Positions 61,926-64,000 of a stretch of 64,000 nt of DNA are shown here, in pieces. The position numbers were made by a program, and so were the translations under genes. The stretch's first letter is position 1; every line of letters starts with the position of its first letter. The DNA lies in NCBI RefSeq assembly GCF_013359725.1, contig NZ_JABFMW010000005.1, positions 62,001 to 126,000 on the forward strand. Reading direction: 5' to 3'. This DNA is from Pseudarthrobacter sp. C4D7 (GTDB lineage Bacteria > Actinomycetota > Actinomycetes > Actinomycetales > Micrococcaceae). The notes under the pieces were generated by a model. That model was not told the origin of the DNA and did not search any database. It saw only the letters and a list, made by a program, of their open reading frames with translations.

Positions 61926-62899
61926 GCGCGGGGCTGGACAGGGCAGGCAGGGGCCGGTTCGCGGCGCGGACAGTGCGCGTCAAAGCGCCCGGAAAAATCA
62001 ACGTGTCCCTCGCGGTGGGGCCGCTGCGGCCGGACGGGTACCATTCGGTGGCCAGTGTCTACCTTGCGGTGTCCCTGTACGAGGAAGTGGCCGCCACCAG
62101 TACCGCTGCCCCCGGCATCACCATCAGCCTCAGCCCGGAAAGCACCCTGGACCTCGACGACGTCGACATCCCCCTGGACAGCAGCAACCTGGCCTACCGG
62201 GCGGCCGCCATCATGGCCGACGTCTCCGAACACGCCACCGGCGTGCACCTGGAGATCACCAAGCGGGTCCCGGTGGCCGGTGGCATGGGCGGCGGTTCGG
62301 CCGACGCCGCTGCCACCCTCCTGGCCTGCGACGCCCTCTGGAACAGTGGCCTGTCGCGTGAGGAACTGGCACATCTCGCAGCGGAACTGGGCGCAGACGT
62401 CCCGTTCTCACTCCTGGGCGGCACCGCCGTCGGCCTCGGCCTGGGGGACGAGCTGTCCCCGGCCCTGGCCAAAGCGCAAACCCATTGGGTGCTGGTGGTG
62501 GCAGACTACGGTCTCTCCACGCCCGAGGTGTACCGGACCCTGGACAGGCTGCGCGGGGCCGAGGGAATCGACGCCGTGGAACCGACCAGTGTGGACCCAA
62601 AGATCCTGGCGGCGCTGAGGGGCGGCGACGCCGTGTCCCTGAGCCGAGTGCTGGTCAACGACCTGCAGCGGGCATCCATTGAACTCTCATCTGCGCTGCG
62701 CGATACGCTGGGAATCGGCGAGTCCCATGGCGCCATGGCGGGCATGGTCTCCGGATCCGGCCCCACCGTGGCTTTGCTGGCCGAGGATTCGGCCGGGGCC
62801 GCTGCCTTGGCAGCGGACCTGCAGAGGTACGGCCTCACAGCCCTCGCCGTCCACGGCCCGGTCCCTGGCGCGCGCATCATCTCCGACACACTCCTTTAA
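61922..62899 (+). CDS. ispE: 4-diphosphocytidyl-2-C-methyl-D-erythritol kinase
   Basis: GHMP kinase of the MEP isoprenoid pathway. 325 residues. Substrate motif [20 protein letters not shown] near the N-terminus, ATP loop [20 protein letters not shown] near residues 117-136, and the C-terminal [17 protein letters not shown] start inside the rsmA stop overlap. The pathway feeds prenyl synthases such as the one at 14 kb. Confidence 0.95.
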   Translation: MSAGLDRAGRGRFAARTVRVKAPGKINVSLAVGPLRPDGYHSVASVYLAVSLYEEVAATSTAAPGITISLSPESTLDLDDVDIPLDSSNLAYRAAAIMADVSEHATGVHLEITKRVPVAGGMGGGSADAAATLLACDALWNSGLSREELAHLAAELGADVPFSLLGGTAVGLGLGDELSPALAKAQTHWVLVVADYGLSTPEVYRTLDRLRGAEGIDAVEPTSVDPKILAALRGGDAVSLSRVLVNDLQRASIELSSALRDTLGIGESHGAMAGMVSGSGPTVALLAEDSAGAAALAADLQRYGLTALAVHGPVPGARIISDTLL

Positions 62900-62932
62900 T
62901 ACCTATCGTCCGGCAGCAGAAAGCAGTTCCCT

Positions 62933-64000
62933 TTGGCACACCTTCTTGGCGGCGAAAACCTCACGGTTTCGTACGCAACCCGCACCGTCCTGGACGGCAT
63001 CACCCTGGGACTGGAGGAGGGGGACCGGATCGGTATGGTGGGCCGCAACGGCGACGGCAAATCCACCCTGATGCGGCTGCTGGCCCTGCGTTCCACCCCG
63101 GACTCCGGCAGGGTCACCAAGCGCGGCGACGTCAACGTCGGGTACCTGGACCAGAGCGACGTGCTCGACGGCGACCTGACCGTGGGTGCCGCGATCGTGG
63201 GGGACCAGGCGGACCACGAGTGGGCCCGCAATCCGCGCATCCGGGAGATCATGGGCGGCCTGGTGTCCGACGTCGACTGGCACGCCAACGTCCATGCCCT
63301 CTCCGGTGGTCAGAAGAGGCGCGTGGCCCTGGCCAAGCTCCTCATCGAAGACCACGACGTCATTATGCTGGACGAGCCCACCAACCACCTCGACGTCGAG
63401 GGTGTCGCCTGGCTGGCCCGCCACCTGAAGACGCGCTGGCGGCCCAACCAGGGAGCCTTCCTGGTGGTCACCCACGACCGTTGGTTCCTCGACGAAGTCT
63501 GCACCAAGACCTGGGAGGTCCACGACGGGATCGTGGACCCCTTCGAAGGCGGGTATGCCGCGTATGTGCTGGCCCGGGCCGAGCGTGACCGGATGGCGTC
63601 CGTCGTGGAGGGCAAGCGCCAGCAGCTGGTCAAGAAGGAACTCGCCTGGCTGCGCCGGGGCGCCCCTGCCCGGACCGCCAAGCCGAAGTTCCGGATCGAG
63701 GCAGCCAATGCGCTGATCGCCGATGTTCCGGCCCCGCGCGACTCCATGGCGCTGAGCAAGATGGCCACCGCCCGCCAGGGCAAGGATGTCCTGGACCTGG
63801 AGAACGTGTCCCTGAATTTCCAGGGCGACGACGGCAGGAAGCTCTTCGACAACATCACCCTCCGCCTGGCCCCGGGGGAGCGGCTGGGCCTGGTGGGCGT
63901 CAACGGCGCCGGCAAGACCACCCTCCTGAAACTGCTGAACGGCGAGATCGCGCCCGACGCCGGGAAACTGAAGCGCGGCAAGACAGTGGTCACCGCGGTC
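62933..64000 (+). CDS. ABC-F family ATP-binding protein (3' end outside window)
   Basis: Soluble twin-ATPase protein of the ABC-F family, which act on ribosomes as translation factors or antibiotic protectors. 356 codons are visible. The first ABC domain has Walker A GRNGDGKST near residue 38, signature LSGGQKRRVALAK and Walker B HDVIMLDEPTNHLD; the interdomain linker contains KKELAWLRRGAPARTAKPKF, typical of Uup-like members; the second domain starts with Walker A GVNGAGKTT before the window ends. No membrane segments. It begins with TTG at 62933, the only candidate that keeps the conserved N-terminus; a GAAAG sequence lies about 12 bases upstream. Confidence 0.9.
   Translation, partial: MAHLLGGENLTVSYATRTVLDGITLGLEEGDRIGMVGRNGDGKSTLMRLLALRSTPDSGRVTKRGDVNVGYLDQSDVLDGDLTVGAAIVGDQADHEWARNPRIREIMGGLVSDVDWHANVHALSGGQKRRVALAKLLIEDHDVIMLDEPTNHLDVEGVAWLARHLKTRWRPNQGAFLVVTHDRWFLDEVCTKTWEVHDGIVDPFEGGYAAYVLARAERDRMASVVEGKRQQLVKKELAWLRRGAPARTAKPKFRIEAANALIADVPAPRDSMALSKMATARQGKDVLDLENVSLNFQGDDGRKLFDNITLRLAPGERLGLVGVNGAGKTTLLKLLNGEIAPDAGKLKRGKTVVTAV

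Overview
The window is GC-rich, gene-dense chromosomal DNA from an actinobacterium, most likely of the Arthrobacter/Pseudarthrobacter group (Micrococcaceae). The diagnostic genes are mca (mycothiol conjugate amidase), a WhiB regulator, rpfB, a PIN-PhoH fusion (phoH2), glpX, and families that are nearly all actinobacterial (DUF4307, DUF4245, DUF3499, TIGR03089). I assign 57 protein genes, two of them cut by the window edges, plus one probable small ORF. I see no tRNA, rRNA, insertion sequence, prophage or CRISPR array. Most of the window reads as conserved backbone.

Layout. 0-2.7 kb: end of a branched-chain amino-acid ABC transporter operon (livM, livG, livF). 2.8-10.5 kb: a Bax-inhibitor-1-like membrane protein, a Leloir galactose locus (galK and galT divergent from an aldose epimerase), an AI-2E-type transporter, threonine ammonia-lyase and a rhomboid protease. 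10.5-26.2 kb: a block ordered as in mycobacteria (greA, DUF4307, mca, small membrane protein, hemolysin III, short-chain prenyl synthase, phoH2, then fumC, carbonic anhydrase, DUF4245, glpX), interrupted by GNAT, prepilin peptidase, NUDIX and a TetR/MFS efflux pair. 26-33.6 kb: a Fem-like peptidoglycan bridge enzyme and a purK-purE-LCP-manA operon facing gtrA and TIGR03089. 33.6-42.5 kb: whiB, a giant glycosyltransferase, DUF5719, a degenerate metallopeptidase, DUF3499, Trm112 and ahcY. 42.6-50.7 kb: L,D-transpeptidase, RDD and SpoIIM proteins, TIGR01906, an acyl-CoA ligase and protein O-mannosyltransferase. 50.7-64 kb: rsmI, gabD, a TgpA/DUF58/MoxR operon, then tatD, rpfB, rsmA, ispE and an ABC-F ATPase.

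How it works together. Cell-envelope construction dominates: prenyl carrier synthesis (ispE, prenyl synthase), mannose supply (manA) for O-mannosylation, wall-polymer attachment (LCP), peptidoglycan bridging and cross-linking (Fem-like, L,D-transpeptidase), wall remodelling on resuscitation (rpfB), and a WhiB-linked glycosyltransferase/DUF5719 pair of unknown product. Central metabolism contributes galactose use, fumarase, fructose-1,6-bisphosphatase, purine carboxylation and S-adenosylhomocysteine recycling.

Regulation. Many start codons have no Shine-Dalgarno sequence but sit 6-8 nt after a TANNNT -10 element, the leaderless pattern common in actinobacteria. The most interesting unexplained items are a small ORF with a strong ribosome site and a possible RNA structure in front of phoH2, a nested inverted-repeat region after phoH2, a perfect 32-bp palindrome between the hemolysin III and prenyl synthase genes, competing stems before rpfB, and a glycosyltransferase gene with no normal start codon ahead of its first beta strand.
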